A stretch of 64,000 bases of DNA from Oscheius sp. JU75 (taxonomy: Eukaryota; Nematoda; Chromadorea; Rhabditida; Rhabditidae): the NCBI GenBank assembly GCA_037178855.1, contig JASJZC010000007.1, positions 372,001-436,000 on the forward strand, given 5' to 3'. This document shows positions 26,071 to 38,238 of this stretch, in pieces. How positions within the stretch are numbered: position 1 is the stretch's first letter; the number at the start of each line of letters is the position of its first letter. The notes under the pieces were generated by a model that was not told the origin of the DNA, did not search any database, and saw only the letters and a list, made by a program, of their open reading frames with translations. The translations under genes and the position numbers were made by a program.

Positions 26071-28191
26071 CTATTGCATCATAAGAGTTTTGAGATTGGT
26101 TTCGAGGATTGTCTCACGAACGTCTTTGAAGACTCGTCTAATGTTATCCGTGTCGACGGCTGTCGTAAAGTGGTAGAAGAAGGGACGAGCTCGGTCTTTT
26201 CGCGAGTTTTCGAACTTGTCGAGAAGGAAAAATTGGACGTCTCGTACTGAGAGGTGATCACCGGTAAAGTCGGAGAAGTACTGTCGAATGTCGGATTTGG
26301 GAACTTTTTCTGAAAGCGGGAAAATAATTGAATTGCTTTGATTTTGCTGTAATTTCGCATAATTGTTATTTTCATTTTCCAATAATTGCTGCTTGAACAC
26401 ACATTGACTTGCTCACCGTCTCTGTAGCTTCAAAACCTTTAGGCTAATTTTTTCCACCCCTAACTTGTTCTCACAACCTCTCTCAGAAATCACTTAAACA
26501 ATGAAGCTGCCTTGTCATTCGTTCACTGGATGGGATCAGTGGATAGTTGTCAAGGGCAAGCGAATAAAGTCTTATTGCAGTTACATTGCACTCCAGATGG
26601 GGTCACTATTCGTTTGATGCTAGTTTGTGTTTATCTTTAGTTTCTGTCCGACTCACCTTTCAGTAGATCACTCTTGTTCATGAAGAGAATTATGGACACT
26701 CCAGAGAAGGCCCTACTATTAACGATAGTCTCAAAAACCGATCGAGATTCCACAACACGATTTGTCCTCCTGTCTTCGAGGATCACCTAAGTTGTATTAT
26801 TCTTAACCTAAGTCCTAAACAAACCTGATCATACTCATTTGAAGCTACCATGAACAAAATGCTGGTAATGTCGGAGAAACATTGGAACCATTTTTGTCGT
26901 TGAGATCGCTGACCGCCGACGTCGATAAATCTTAACTTTTTGTGTGTTTTACTGGAAAAATGTATTCACCTGAACGGTATTTTGTTGATTTCAAAAGTGT
27001 GCTCCAAAATCCCTCTTGTAGCTTTTCGACAGTAGAGAATATCCTTGTTTGTTGGATAAAAGTCGGGCATGGCTATCCTATTGATATGATCGAAGAAGTA
27101 TTGGCAAGAATCAGACTGAAATGGAAATCAGACATTGTCTAATTGTTTAGTGCTTTCTTGTATTTCTACTGGGAGACTGCCTAAGATTCCAGGACCTGCT
27201 ATAATAACGCAAACTATGTCCTTCTCGCTGAAAAGCATTTTCCGTGGGTAGCAATCTTCTACCATACTTTGAACTCTGCCAAACCACCCGGATACCGGAA
27301 GGATGAAAAAACTATAGAAGCGGAAAGAGACCAATTAAGGAGCTGTACATCATTAAAAATCTCCACGAGTTTCGAAATGCAGGACTTTGTCTGAGGATTG
27401 AACTTCTCCCCAATACAAAGTCTTGGAAACACCTACAATTTGGAAGAGGTTCCTCTGTTCGAAAGTCTTCTTGATTGCCGTATCGGACCAAAAGTCTCGA
27501 ATGAATGGGGCAACTTCGACAAAGGTCGTAAAATCGATGCCTTTCAGAAGATCAGCCACTGTAAAGCGCATAATTTGTGCAGTCTCGCTCTGTCTTTTCG
27601 GTTCTTCCCAGTCAATGTTGAGCTTTTGACGAGCGTCAAGAAGGACACGCATTGCCGAAATGGCGTTCTAAACCGTGGGATAGGTCAAAAATAGCGTTTT
27701 GTGCAAACAAACCTGGTATATTTGTTGGCGGTAGGAGCGCACTTCATCGGCTGTAAACTCGCCAGCGCCGTGAATGATGTTCATCTGTTTGATGAAGGTA
27801 CTTTTTCCGGATTCACCGGAACCCAGAAGTAGGAGACGGACCTGGAAGCTTAGTGTACCTTTCATAAACAATAGAGCTTCAGGGGTTCGCGCAAAACGAA
27901 GACATTCATGTTTTGCATTCAAGTTCGAGCGATCTAAAAGAGAGTAGCACATAGATTAGGAGAGTTTTAAAGAAAGACAGTTCAGGGTGACAACAAAAAA
28001 CTTAAAATTTGACAGTCGCTCTCTGTATTGGTAGCACAAAGTATACAAAATTCCAAAAATAAGTTCCAAGAAACACCCACCTGCCGCCTCATGATTTTCT
28101 TCTCCCTCGCTAAGATATCCTCAATCTCCTTTGACTTTTTCTGTTCATCAGATGAGTTTGGTCGACAGCAGCAGCACAGGCTCATGACCAT
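26071..28191 (-). CDS. gpa-12: heterotrimeric G protein α subunit, Gα12 class
   Basis: GTP-binding signalling subunit at the inner face of the plasma membrane; Gα12-class proteins act mainly through RhoGEF/Rho. Seven exons (28191-28081, 27841-27713, 27667-27437, 27115-26970, 26930-26825, 26786-26657, 26309-26071) give 363 residues, the usual Gα length. Seen: an N-terminal CCCC cluster for palmitoylation, P-loop [14 protein letters not shown], switch I RKATRG with the catalytic Arg, switch [30 protein letters not shown] (guanine specificity) and [10 protein letters not shown], ending NLKTLMMQ. Resemblance throughout is to C. elegans GPA-12 from memory, including [18 protein letters not shown]. 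The intron between exons 4 and 5 uses an acceptor ending TTAAG. The start ATGGTCATG was chosen because it opens the cysteine-rich N-terminus; further 5' UTR exons are possible. Confidence 0.95.
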
Positions 28192-31165
28192 ACGCACAAA
28201 CCTGAAAACTTGACATTTTATTGCTGCTTTCTGACTTGAGTTATCAGTAGTTTGTTTGCATCTGCTCCTGCCAAGAAAACTTAAACATACGAAGTTTCTT
28301 CAGGATTTTCGGAAGTAGACACCATGAGAGTCATCTCGAACTTCATTGCAACAAGAGCAATTATTAATTGGAGCCGATTTTTGCACGCATGTAGACAAAA
28401 AGCGACTGCCCAGGATGGCAATTAGCTGGGCGGGTGGATCATTTTTACGCCCACTTGTTATGTGGAGAGAGTAATACGAAAAGGAAGCAGAGAGCGTGCT
28501 TGCCTAACAGCTATTGGCTGAATTCGGTTAAAATGTCATTTCCCTGCAAAAAGATACGGTGGTCAAAAAGGAAAAGGTGTAAACTGGCAAGAAGTATAGC
28601 CACGTGCAGGGCTGAGTACCTACGGGACTGTATACAAAAGATTGCACAGAGCTTTCACACGCTTGAAAAGCCTTGATTGGAAGCGGGTTTTATCTTCTGA
28701 CAATACAAGTTCCTGAAAATGTCTCTCTAAGAGTTTGTAAACTGTTACGGTAAAACCAAAAGGTGTGTATACATACAGAAAAATACAAAACATAAGCATT
28801 CGTATCTCATCTCAGCTCTAGAATGTGAAATGGAAACGACCTATCACTTTCTCTGACCTTTAAATAGTGCCAGAGGGAACTAGTCAGCGATCCCCTAGGG
28901 CAAACTAGAAATTTTGGTAATAGAGAGAGTGAGAGTGAGAAGTGAACAAGCAAATTGCTGTCGTTTGCTGACTCACGCACAGGTCGTCTCGTGCGTGCCC
29001 CGCCACCGCAAACACAACAGGCAGTCCTTGGCACTTTGGGGACCAGAAAAATGAAGAGACCTGAGTCATTCTTTTTTCAGGATTTTTTGAAACATTTCCG
29101 GAAAGAAACATGGATTTCTTTTTTCTTAAAGTGACTGTGGAGCATTTTTCAGTGCTTGAAGGGTTGAGAAAGTGAAATTTGTGTCAGGAAGTCATATAAT
29201 GTTAAAAAATTAATAAATGTGACAACATCTCAGAACATCCATAAGTTGGGAAAATTTGGTTTCAACACAAAAAAGTTCTGTTGCTTTGCATCATAATATA
29301 TGAATGAAGAGAAACTGTAAAAATTGAGTATATTTTTGATCCAAGCACTGCTCTTTAAACTTTTAGGTTTACCCTGCCCCACAATTTGCGGAATTTTCTT
29401 ATCTGTGCTTGAGATATTATAGCACATGTTTGAACATTCCAGGTGAAAGGGGAATTGTTGACAGATTGTGTTCGATCAATGTCGCGCAACACACGCAGAG
29501 AGATCAGCCGGTCAAAGAGAATGGAAAGAAAAAAGCTTTGAAATTCCTAAGTGAAAAAATGAAAGACCAGCGTCATATAAATATGAGCTTTGTATGTCAT
29601 TACAAATACTTAGGTTATTCATCCACAGTTTTAGTAATTGACTCATTCCTTTTAAGTTTTTTTTAACCCAAAACTTGTTACTGACCTTTCCACAAAACGT
29701 GGACACGTTGAAATCATTAGAAAAAATAATAAAAGCCGTTACAGACCTTTTCTTAAGAGGAGTCCATTATTTCACTTTGAGAACACTTCAAATAGCAACG
29801 TGAGCACCCAGTTTCCTAGCTTTTAAGCATTTAGGGTACATCCAGGAAAATTCTTATCACTTTCGTTTCTAGCTTAGAGTCCTGTTTACCAAACATTTTT
29901 ATGACAACCTTGATGAAAAAGTGATAAGACTCACCTCCTCCACGCCGTCGTAATACATGAGAATATAGATTTAATCATGTTGTCGTCGTCGAGAGAAAGA
30001 CAGGCTTGAGTGGGGGTTGAGATGCGCCGGGGATATCACCGGACCGACGCTGCCGGAGCGCCGCCACAGTCACTCGGCAGCTCACACTCGAGAACAAAAA
30101 CACAGAATGAGAGAGTTAGTTTGAAGGGGGAAAGGCCAAGAGAACACTTGACGATGATTTCACCTCCTGGCGCTTATTTTCTTCGGGGTATACTGGCAGC
30201 GACCGGTCCGCCACATTGATTGCGGGCGGAAGAAGAGTGAGATAGATGTGGGTGGTAGAAAAAGAGACGAAATTTTGAAGGACGCCCGTCGAGAATGGTT
30301 CAAGCCTGGAAGAGAAGACCAAAGTTGACCGGCTAAAAGAGACCTTGAAGGAGATAAGGATCGCGACCTCTGAATAATGGCCGAGGAAGCGGCTACGGGG
30401 AGAGGTGACTGTTTTATTTGGGAACGGGGAATGTTATTTTGGTGCAAAGAAGGGAACAAATAGGAAGGCTGCAAAAACATGTTGCCGGATTTTTATCCCA
30501 AAAGGTTTTGAAACATTTTCGCAATGAGAATCAGTCAGAGCGAAAAAAAGAATGAAAACTGGATCACTCAGCGTATTCTACTATCGAGAAAATTTGGACA
30601 TAAGACCTATTTGCATAAACTACAAAGTATATGTATCTGTCAGTATATAGCAGCAAAAAGCATACTAAAGACATCTTGTATCAAGTATATTGTTGGCTTA
30701 TCAGCTTAGCATCTGTGCATTTTTCTCTCAACAACAGATACGTTCCTTATTGTTTGCTTTAGTCCTCGGTGACAGGGTTTTACTTTTGAGTTGGTGGCAT
30801 TCTTGTTTCACTACTAAAAACAATGATGAAGCCATCTTTGTGGAAAATATTTAAAAAAAAAAAAAAAACAAGAAAAAATTTCAGAAAAGAACAGAAAAAT
30901 TTGAATACCGAACTTCCTGTGTGTGGGTTGGTTTCAAGGTTGACCAACATTACAAGGATGATGGTCAGTTACGAACGTGTTCGTTCGCCTCATTGGTGTT
31001 TATGACCGCACAGCCAAACTAGAGACACACTTCTTGGACCATTTTAAACAGTAAATCCACGCTGTTCTTTTTATTTCAGAAAAATTCAAAATAGCAGAAC
31101 AAAATACAAGCTTGGGGCGTACCAGGAACAAATTTTTGAAAAAACGGTACGCCTCCAAAAACCAT
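28192..31165. other. large intergenic region upstream of gpa-12
   Basis: Nearly 3 kb contain no supported coding exon; frames of 60-106 codons are scattered and featureless. A poly-A rich run lies near 30850. The region probably holds gpa-12 regulatory sequence and the 3' flank of the LRAT-like gene, but no specific site can be called with confidence. Confidence 0.4.
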
Positions 31166-31825
31166 TTAGTAACCCTGATTCTTTGTTGCCCAGACAGAAT
31201 CCTGATTTTGTTCGGCCAAATCCTTAAGGCAACGAATAGGAATAGTGGGACCAGTATTGTAGAGAACTTTGGCCATACCATAGCGACAGGTGGTGGCAAA
31301 TTCTTCAGCACAGAGGTCCCAGGCTTTTCCTAGAAGATTTTCAGCCATTCTGACAGTTTCCTCGGGAGAGTTAGTCTTGAACATCTTGTCCAAAGTGTTC
31401 GAAAGGCCAATGATATGTTTATTTTCGGAAAGCCACTTGATCTCAATGACTTTGGACTGTAATAAAAAAGCATCAAGCACAATATCAGGAAACTCACTCC
31501 AAAGTCGCGAATACCAATAGTTTCAAACGAATAGATGCGCTCTCCAGTCCCAGGAATTTCAAACTCTTTGACCGTGCCCGTAGCGATGCAGTAGTCCTTA
31601 AAAGAGTATTAAAATGATAGAGAGAGAGAGAGAGAGAGAAAGACAGCCATTACTGTCGTTCATACCGTCAAGCGAAGTCTCACCAAAAAAGCCGTGCAGT
31701 TCGTTCGCTTACATACAGACCGTGTTCCTTTTAGGTGACACTAAAAAAGAGAGGGGACTCACGGAATATCCGGGATACTTCACACTGAGAATATCTCCTG
31801 GTTTGACCCTGCAAGTTTCCTCCAT
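31166..31825 (-). CDS. small LRAT/H-rev107-like protein with altered active-site motifs
   Basis: Three exons (31825-31763, 31596-31498, 31456-31166) give 150 residues, starting just after a tttcag acceptor. The N-terminus RVKPGDILSVKYPGYSKDYCIATG follows the LRAT-domain pattern 'PGDLIE..R..Y.HWAIYVG', and LCAEEFATTCRYGMA follows 'NCEHFV...RYG'. LRAT/NlpC-P60 relatives are thiol acyltransferases or phospholipases with a His near the first motif and Cys in NCEHF. Here the first motif lacks the His, and the NCEHF position reads CAEEF with the Cys displaced, so the classical catalytic dyad seems lost. The protein may be a non-catalytic relative. The assignment rests on these two motifs only. The first intron uses an AAG acceptor and contains an (AG)n tract. 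Confidence 0.5.
31619..31638. repeat. (AG)n microsatellite
   Basis: Ten AG dinucleotides in a row lie inside the first intron of the LRAT-like gene. Confidence 0.9.
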
Positions 31826-32808
31826 TATCTGAAAACTGACTGAACACAAAACGCTGCGTAAAGGAGTGAATGGCAAAAGTGTTTCCTGATAAACAGATCA
31901 CGCGAGCGGTTGAGCTATTTAAATGACGGTGCTTGAGGAGGTGAGAAAGCATTTCATATCATCGAAGAAATCATGGCTATGAACGAACCTCTTGGTATAC
32001 CCGTGATAAAAAAAAAAGCGTATTTTACATCCTGGACCACCAATAGCGGTGAGTAAAAGTTTTGCAAGCTTATCTAATGCAAACAAGAGGCAGTTTTGTG
32101 CGGTCTCAGCTTTGTACAGAAACTCCTAGTCAGCTATTTGTTTCTTCGAAAAAAAGAGCGGCCCCATTGTGCAGAATGCAACAGTGACAACGTAAAGGCT
32201 GATGAGAAAGTTGGGAGCTCAATCAAACATTTGACACGAACAGTGACAGAAAAACCCTTACAGCTAGCATTGCTCAATTTCTCCGGTGAGAAAGCACAAA
32301 ATGAAAAGATATGAGGCTGTTCAGATTGTGTTGGTGTGTTCACTATAGACGATCCTCGTAAACAGAAAGCATCAGCTGTGTGCAGACAGCGAAGGGGCAA
32401 ACTATTTCATCATTGCGAGGCATAATACTTTTCTGCATTTCTCCAATACACAAACATGGAAAGAAGAACTGAATATAGAAATGAAAAGCGCGAAAAGGAA
32501 AGATATAGGACTGCGCAGCTTTTTCATGTCTTTATAGTTTCGACTATGAGCTCTCCCCCATTTCTTACGAAAACTTTCCGTTCATTTTTTAGATCTACAA
32601 TAATTTTGCTTGTTTTTTGGCTTTCCACAGAGCAGTGCTACTCATTTTCAACTTGCCTCAGAATCCTTTCCACACGTAGAAAGTTTCAAAAATATTGTCA
32701 AAGTTTCTGCCATTGTTTTCTATAATAGTGTTTTCACAGATCTTACTAGTTTATTCCATTACTTTATTGACCCAAAAAAGACAACAATTGATCAGTATTA
32801 GGAAGTTA
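31826..32808. other. intergenic spacer, no gene seen
   Basis: The spacer lies between two minus-strand genes. Open frames of up to 89 codons are present on both strands without domains or splice support. Confidence 0.4.
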
Positions 32809-33366
32809 TCAGCGGCGGGACCCCGCATGGCTTTCTTTTTCCTGATAACGCGGGGTGTTCGGTGGAGCCCGGAGGAGCTGAATCTCGGCGTCATCGTCTA
32901 TTGAACTCTTATATGAACCGAATTCATCCTCATTCTGTCGCCTGATGCAGCAGCAACACTTTAGTGCTTCCCAGAAAAACGTTTGCTGTCGAGTTACAGA
33001 CTTCTGGATCATGGGAGCAGGTTGGTCTAAAAAAAGGTCGATTTCCTCCATGTACGGAATTGGTGGCTTGTTTTCAACGACAAAAGGACTCTCAGTAGGC
33101 TCGAAAATGTTCTTCATATGGGGAAAGGTAGTACCGTGCTCCTGGAATACAAATGAAACAACTACTTTTACAGAACTGTAACCTCTGGAGAAGAATCAGG
33201 ATTTCCAGTGTATTCCACATTCTCGACTTTCTTCTCACCAACTATATCAGACGCCTCCTGTCCTTAAACGAGAAACTAAGAGATCAAAACACAGTTTTAC
33301 CTTTTGCGTCTGAATAGCCTGGGCACCAGTAGTTTCTGACTTCTGAACTGTCTCAGAGACTTTCAT
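32809..33366 (-). CDS. 157-residue hydrophilic protein with CCCC cluster, unknown
   Basis: Three exons (33366-33301, 33257-33183, 33141-32809) join in frame: MKVSETVQKSETTG, then DIVGEKKVENVEY, then HMKNIFEPTESPFVVENKPP. No signal peptide or transmembrane helix is seen. A FFWEALKCCCCIRRQ segment places four adjacent cysteines next to aromatic and basic residues, a typical palmitoylated membrane anchor. The tail after it is acidic (SSIDDDAEIQ) and ends HAGSRR. It is probably a membrane-associated adaptor-like protein, but I recognise no family. The second intron acceptor (ggacag|gag) was chosen because the nearer AAG would introduce a stop. Confidence 0.5.
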
Positions 33367-35498
33367 TTTGAACCTGAACTTTTTTTCTGAACGGTTAGTT
33401 TTAAAAGCTAGAAAAAAAGAAAACCAAACCGTTGCCTGGTACCAAATAAGCAGGTGGCATGTGAGCAATTTCCGTTCAGTGTGGACTACTAACGGAGGTC
33501 CTAGGATCTCGAGTCCCTTCAATAAAATAGCATTCTAAAAAATCACACCGATCCTCCAAAACATTTTGGATAGCACAATGAGCAAGTATGATTTGGACAG
33601 AACAAGGACGAAAAATAATGAACATCGAATGACGAGCTTTAAAGTTTTCCAACGACGAAAAGAAAATTGGAATCATGACGGTCAAGTGAAGAAGAAATGG
33701 TCTTTTTAGTTCCGTTAATAAAAGACAATATAACCGGAACAGACCATGAGCTTTGATCATGAGATGCTAATTACCTACAGTACTTAAAGCGAGTGTCCGG
33801 ACCCTTTTCTAGTTCGCAAAAGTTAAAATCCAGGTAATTTGACAAGTCGTAGCAAGTCGAGATTGCACTGGCTTTCAGTATCTGCAACTTATTCGAGCTG
33901 CAAGGTTGAGCCTTTTTGAGTCAGAAATGAGACGTAACATTAGTTTCGAAGTACCATATCAAGGTGAAACTGTTCCAAGATAAAAACGAGACAGCCTCAT
34001 TCCATAAGAGTATGTTTAGAAATTGTTTTGGGTGCAAAACTCTAGTCTATGCAAACTGTGGGGGAGAATACTGAACGCCCTAAACCAGGGTTGATTCGTT
34101 TCTGAAGCAATTGGGATGCATTCAACTTCTATTCCGAGTAGTTGTCTAGAAATAAAGGAGCAACATGCTACCAGAAGCAACAATTTCGACTGATTATTCT
34201 TTTTTCTGGAACAAGCCTTGACTTGCCAAAAAGCGCGTGACTTGTCGAGACAAGGCTGACAAGTACTGCCGAGAAAGCTTCTCGGCAAATGGTAACTTTT
34301 GTTCTGGGGCAGCAACTTTGCGGGCTTATATTTCGGTGATAATCGATGATACAACAAAAAAGAGGTACACCTCCGTAATCAGCGCGTTTTCCTCTACAAG
34401 ACCCATATTAAAAAACATAGTCGAAAAAAATCTCCGGACACTCGCTTTAACCTTCTTGACACGTGCAATCTTCGTAATGTTATTCCGAGAAATCTTTGTA
34501 GCGAGCAGCATCGAGTACAACACGACGCTGCAATCTGACGTCAAAACAAGTATTGGGGCTAGCTAGACAATCGAAACGGTACGGATTTTGCTGGTGATTC
34601 AAAAAGGATCAAGGCAATCTGTCAATGTTTCTAACATGCAAAGGTGCGAAACCATTGGCGCGTTAAAAGAAAGGCAGAGAATAACGAGTAAATTAGGTCA
34701 AAAACAACAGACACCGTAGAATTAATTCTTTCTAACCTCGAGCACCAGCAAGATGTCAAACAATAATTAAAAGATAAGAGCAGAACATGTTTTTCCCGAG
34801 CGAGCTTATGCTTATTTCGAGCTTTTGTTAACGACACACCTTATTTGCATTGGCACTTTTTATAACCACAATTTAATTCGAAGAAAGTTAGACCTTTATT
34901 GACAAATACTTGACAATAAATTACAGAGCGATAGGTATTTGACAATCTTTTAGGCCTAAATAGCTTGAAGGCTGGTGATGGGAAATCAATTTGATTGACG
35001 GGTTCGTACATGCATTCTTTTTGAGGAAATCTTAATTTTCTCGATATCCGTTTTTATGAGAGTGTACAATTTGTGTAACAAAGTTTGGTTTGGGACAAAT
35101 AGATTTTTGCATGGATTCAACTAAAACATAGAGCTTTTGACAATGTACAGAGGAAACAGGAGATGGGAGATTATTAGTATTCAATAGTATTCAATAGTAT
35201 TCAATTTTTACAAGGGCTTACTAAAAAGAAAAGAGGTAACTAACAAAGGAAAATATAACAACGAGTGGAACAGAGATCAATTTATAAAAATTGCTGTAGC
35301 AAACGGTATAAATGAAGAAGAAAAGTCAAAAAAGCGGCAAAGACTAACTTATTTTGGCAACATAATCCGGAAATTTGACTTTTCGTGCTTCTTACGTTGC
35401 TTAAGTTTTGGGAGAGGGGGGAGTTTAAAGTGTGGAAAAAAGCATACTACAGATAGCAAGAAGTTAAAACACTAAACGGCAACCAGACTCATTTAAGC
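33367..35498. other. intergenic region, no supported gene
   Basis: Over 2 kb without a convincing exon. A plus-strand frame at 34237-34566 (109 codons) and its overlapping minus-strand frame have no domain. A short tandem repeat lies at 35176-35205. The region includes the 3' flank of the F-box gene. Confidence 0.4.
35176..35205. repeat. tandem repeat, three copies of agtattcaat
   Basis: Three perfect ten-base units follow each other. This is a short intergenic minisatellite with no evident role. Confidence 0.9.
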
Positions 35499-37537
35499 TC
35501 AACTTGACAATATCCCTCTTGAGTAAGCAAATTTGGGATTTTTTCTCAGCTGTCGGTACAGATCGTACCGATTCGCGGTTAAGGACTTTTCCTCGTCGTA
35601 GAGATACAGGACCGTACGGCAGTTGTCATAGTTGCCGCCAGCTCGGAATCGCTCGAATCTTAAGACTTTGGTGTCCCTCGGTCGATGTATCCAGCATCCT
35701 TCCCAGTCCTTGACCAGATCCGGGTCAACGTTTAGCATCATCTCTTTCAGATAATCGTCCATCTGACACCAGTTTCCATGAACTACCAAAAGGGCTCCCA
35801 CTTCAAGCTCACCGGCGCGCCAACGCTGAAAAAGCTCAATGAGAAGAGAGATTTCCCGACATTCAACTTCCGTAAAACTGTACTCTCCCACTCAGAAAAA
35901 GGGATTCATTTCCGAGCCCTGATTTACGCGTCTGTTCCTACGGTAGAAAGACCTTCTCACGAAAATGACAGATTCTTTTGATTGGATAAGATGATTGTAC
36001 TTTTGCTTTTTGAATAGTTGCATTTCAAGTACTAGTCAACAAAAAGTTTTGCTATAGGCTACGAACACAGCTTAACAAAGTTTGGTTTCTTCATTGATTT
36101 GAAAGTTAGAATGTTGTACTTAGAAGAATCTAGGCGTACCTTGGCAGTTTCCAAGAAAAAGTCCATCTCCCAAGGAATGTTGGATTCCATCAGAACGCAG
36201 TTGTAGTTCCTCAGGGGCACTCTCTCGATCAGATTGGTGTTAGAGACATCGACTACAGAGTAGTTCAAGCACCCTACAATTGTCTTTAATGGTTAAACAA
36301 ACATTCGTACCTCGCTTGTATATGGCCTGAAAGAAATTATCCACGTCTGCAGAGTGCATGTTGACTGTGGAGCGAACAGATTTCACCTTCAGATTCGAGT
36401 TCAGAAATGCCTTCACAAACACGGGAATGGCCTTGTTTTCAGAGCTAAAGTTCACCTGAATTTCTTGATGAAGCTATTTTTTAACCGCCTACCTCATCAA
36501 AATGGACATTAAACCGTTCTGAGAGAAATGAGAAGTGGACACTTAGAGACTCTTCCAGGTTTCTCATAGCTACGCGACCGATTTCTCCTTTTCTGGTTTT
36601 GCCGACCAGCTGCAGGATGTTGCTGTGTGGAATGAAGCCATCTGAAACAATTTTTTAACCATGCTATAACAATTTAGGCCTAAGTTTGAAAGCACGCAAC
36701 TCAAGTTTCTCCACACAAATCTGATAATACTCACGCAGTTTCTTGTAAAAATCAAGAGAAATTTTTGGGAAAACGTCGTCGGCCTGAAGAACGATGATTC
36801 CATCTGGTCGACTGATGAGAGTTGTAGAAGAAGAGTTGGGATTGGTAGGATGATTTATTGAGCGAACAGTGAAAGAGATGTCGTCTTCGTAGTACCAGTT
36901 GATACCCTTTAAATTTTGATCACTGTCGGTTCACTTGCTGCTATTATTTTTGGTCATCCCACCCAGAAACAATAAAAGGGCACACTGCTTACATGAGCGG
37001 CTGCAGGAAAGTACTAGCCAATCAGCAAAAATATTTCGAGAGAAAGAGCTGCTTGAAAAACTGGTTTAATTGTAAAATTCGTTACGTCTAAAGGTCTCCG
37101 GTTGGAAACGTCAGCTGGCTAGACACTGTTTTTAGATTCGCCAATGGACAATAAGTATATTTTCCAAAGAAAAATGCTAAGACAAACGTCTCATGTTGCA
37201 TTGTTTGCAACGCTTCTTTACATCTTTTTAGCGCATACTTCTTCTTTTTCACATGTAAAAAAACACTTACCACATTGACTTTGACCTCAGGAAGCTCAAA
37301 TCGGTGCGTATTGTACTTGTAAACTCTGTTGAATCGCCTGCATGCAAGGCGTGAACGTTGTACATCGGTGCCTTTTAGTCGGCGAAGAACTTGGAATAGA
37401 ATTTCATCCGGCAAGACTCGAAGGGTGTCTTCCTCTCGCGTCGGATCCAGCTGTTCTTCGTTGACCTTCCGGAGACAGGCCATCATGCTGCTGCAGGCAT
37501 TCGACGCCGACGACGACGCCTTTAAGCCATGGGGCAT
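35499..37537 (-). CDS. F-box protein with FTH (DUF38)-like C-terminal domain
   Basis: Six exons (37537-37271, 36906-36735, 36641-36493, 36455-36311, 36273-36063, 35877-35499) join in frame to about 440 residues. An F-box lies at about residues 42-80 (VLPDEILFQVLRRLKGTDVQRS and following ACRRFNRVY), which would bind SKP1-type adaptors in SCF ubiquitin ligases. The C-terminal part follows the FTH/DUF38 layout of the large nematode F-box family: repeated β/α blocks, then FTEVECREISLLIELFQRW plus RAGELEVGALLVVHGNW, as in 'lt..d...fik.W..g'. The second exon uses an AAG acceptor. The start at 37537 is the first ATG close to the F-box; the frame stays open upstream to 37663, so a longer N-terminus is possible. 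The substrate is unknown. Confidence 0.8.
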
Positions 37538-37705
37538 CCTATGCACAAACCACGCAAAATTGATACGGAGCGGGCCGTGTAACCACCAGCACGTGTGCCC
37601 GTTGTGAACATCTGGGCCAACCGCAGAAGGGCGGAGGAACCGTTGTCGAGTTGGGAAGGACATGGATAATTTTGGGAACGCCTACCATTATAATGAAAAG
37701 GTACT

Positions 37706-38238
37706 TTATACTGTAGATAAAATACAGGAAAAGCTGGAATCCAAAACGAAAATCTGATACTTTAGTGTGGAACGCGACGGGAACTCGTTAACCGTGTACG
37801 GCCCATGATAAGGTACTTTCGATTCATCAGGAAAAGGATCTTGAACTCGGATACAAGTCTCCAATGTTAGCGAGAGCGAGAACGAGTCCGACCGTTGCAT
37901 TTGAGAGTCTCCGTATGTGCTAGAAGATAAGTCTGTTTTATCCTCTGGCTGTCATCCTCACCCGTATCGTCTCGATAATCAGAGAGAGACAAAGTTTATC
38001 CTGCCTTGTAGGTTATGTACATGGTCACATACCTGTCAAGTCTCAAACTTGTAGAAAAAGATTCATTTTGATACTTGAAAAACGCTATGTAGAATCCGAA
38101 CGACTCTCAGAGAGGCTGCTGTGAAATGTCTATAAGTAGTTTCTGTCAACTACAAGCAGAGTCATACCTCAGCTTTCTGATTACATGGTCGACCAGGACT
38201 GATCTCACGATATCCTTTGGAACATCCAAGCACGTCAT
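37706..38238 (-). CDS. possible small gene, F-box-like N-terminus
   Basis: Two exons (38238-38168 after a tttcag acceptor, and 37919-37706) join in frame to about 94 residues. The N-terminus MTCLDVPKDIVRSVLVDHVI resembles the first helix of nematode F-boxes. The rest (SDSFSLSLTLETCIRVQDPF, VPYHGPYTVNEFPSRS) is unrecognised. It could be a truncated F-box paralogue, an upstream exon pair of the neighbouring F-box gene, or a small unrelated gene. The final ~20 codons may be intron. Confidence 0.35.
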
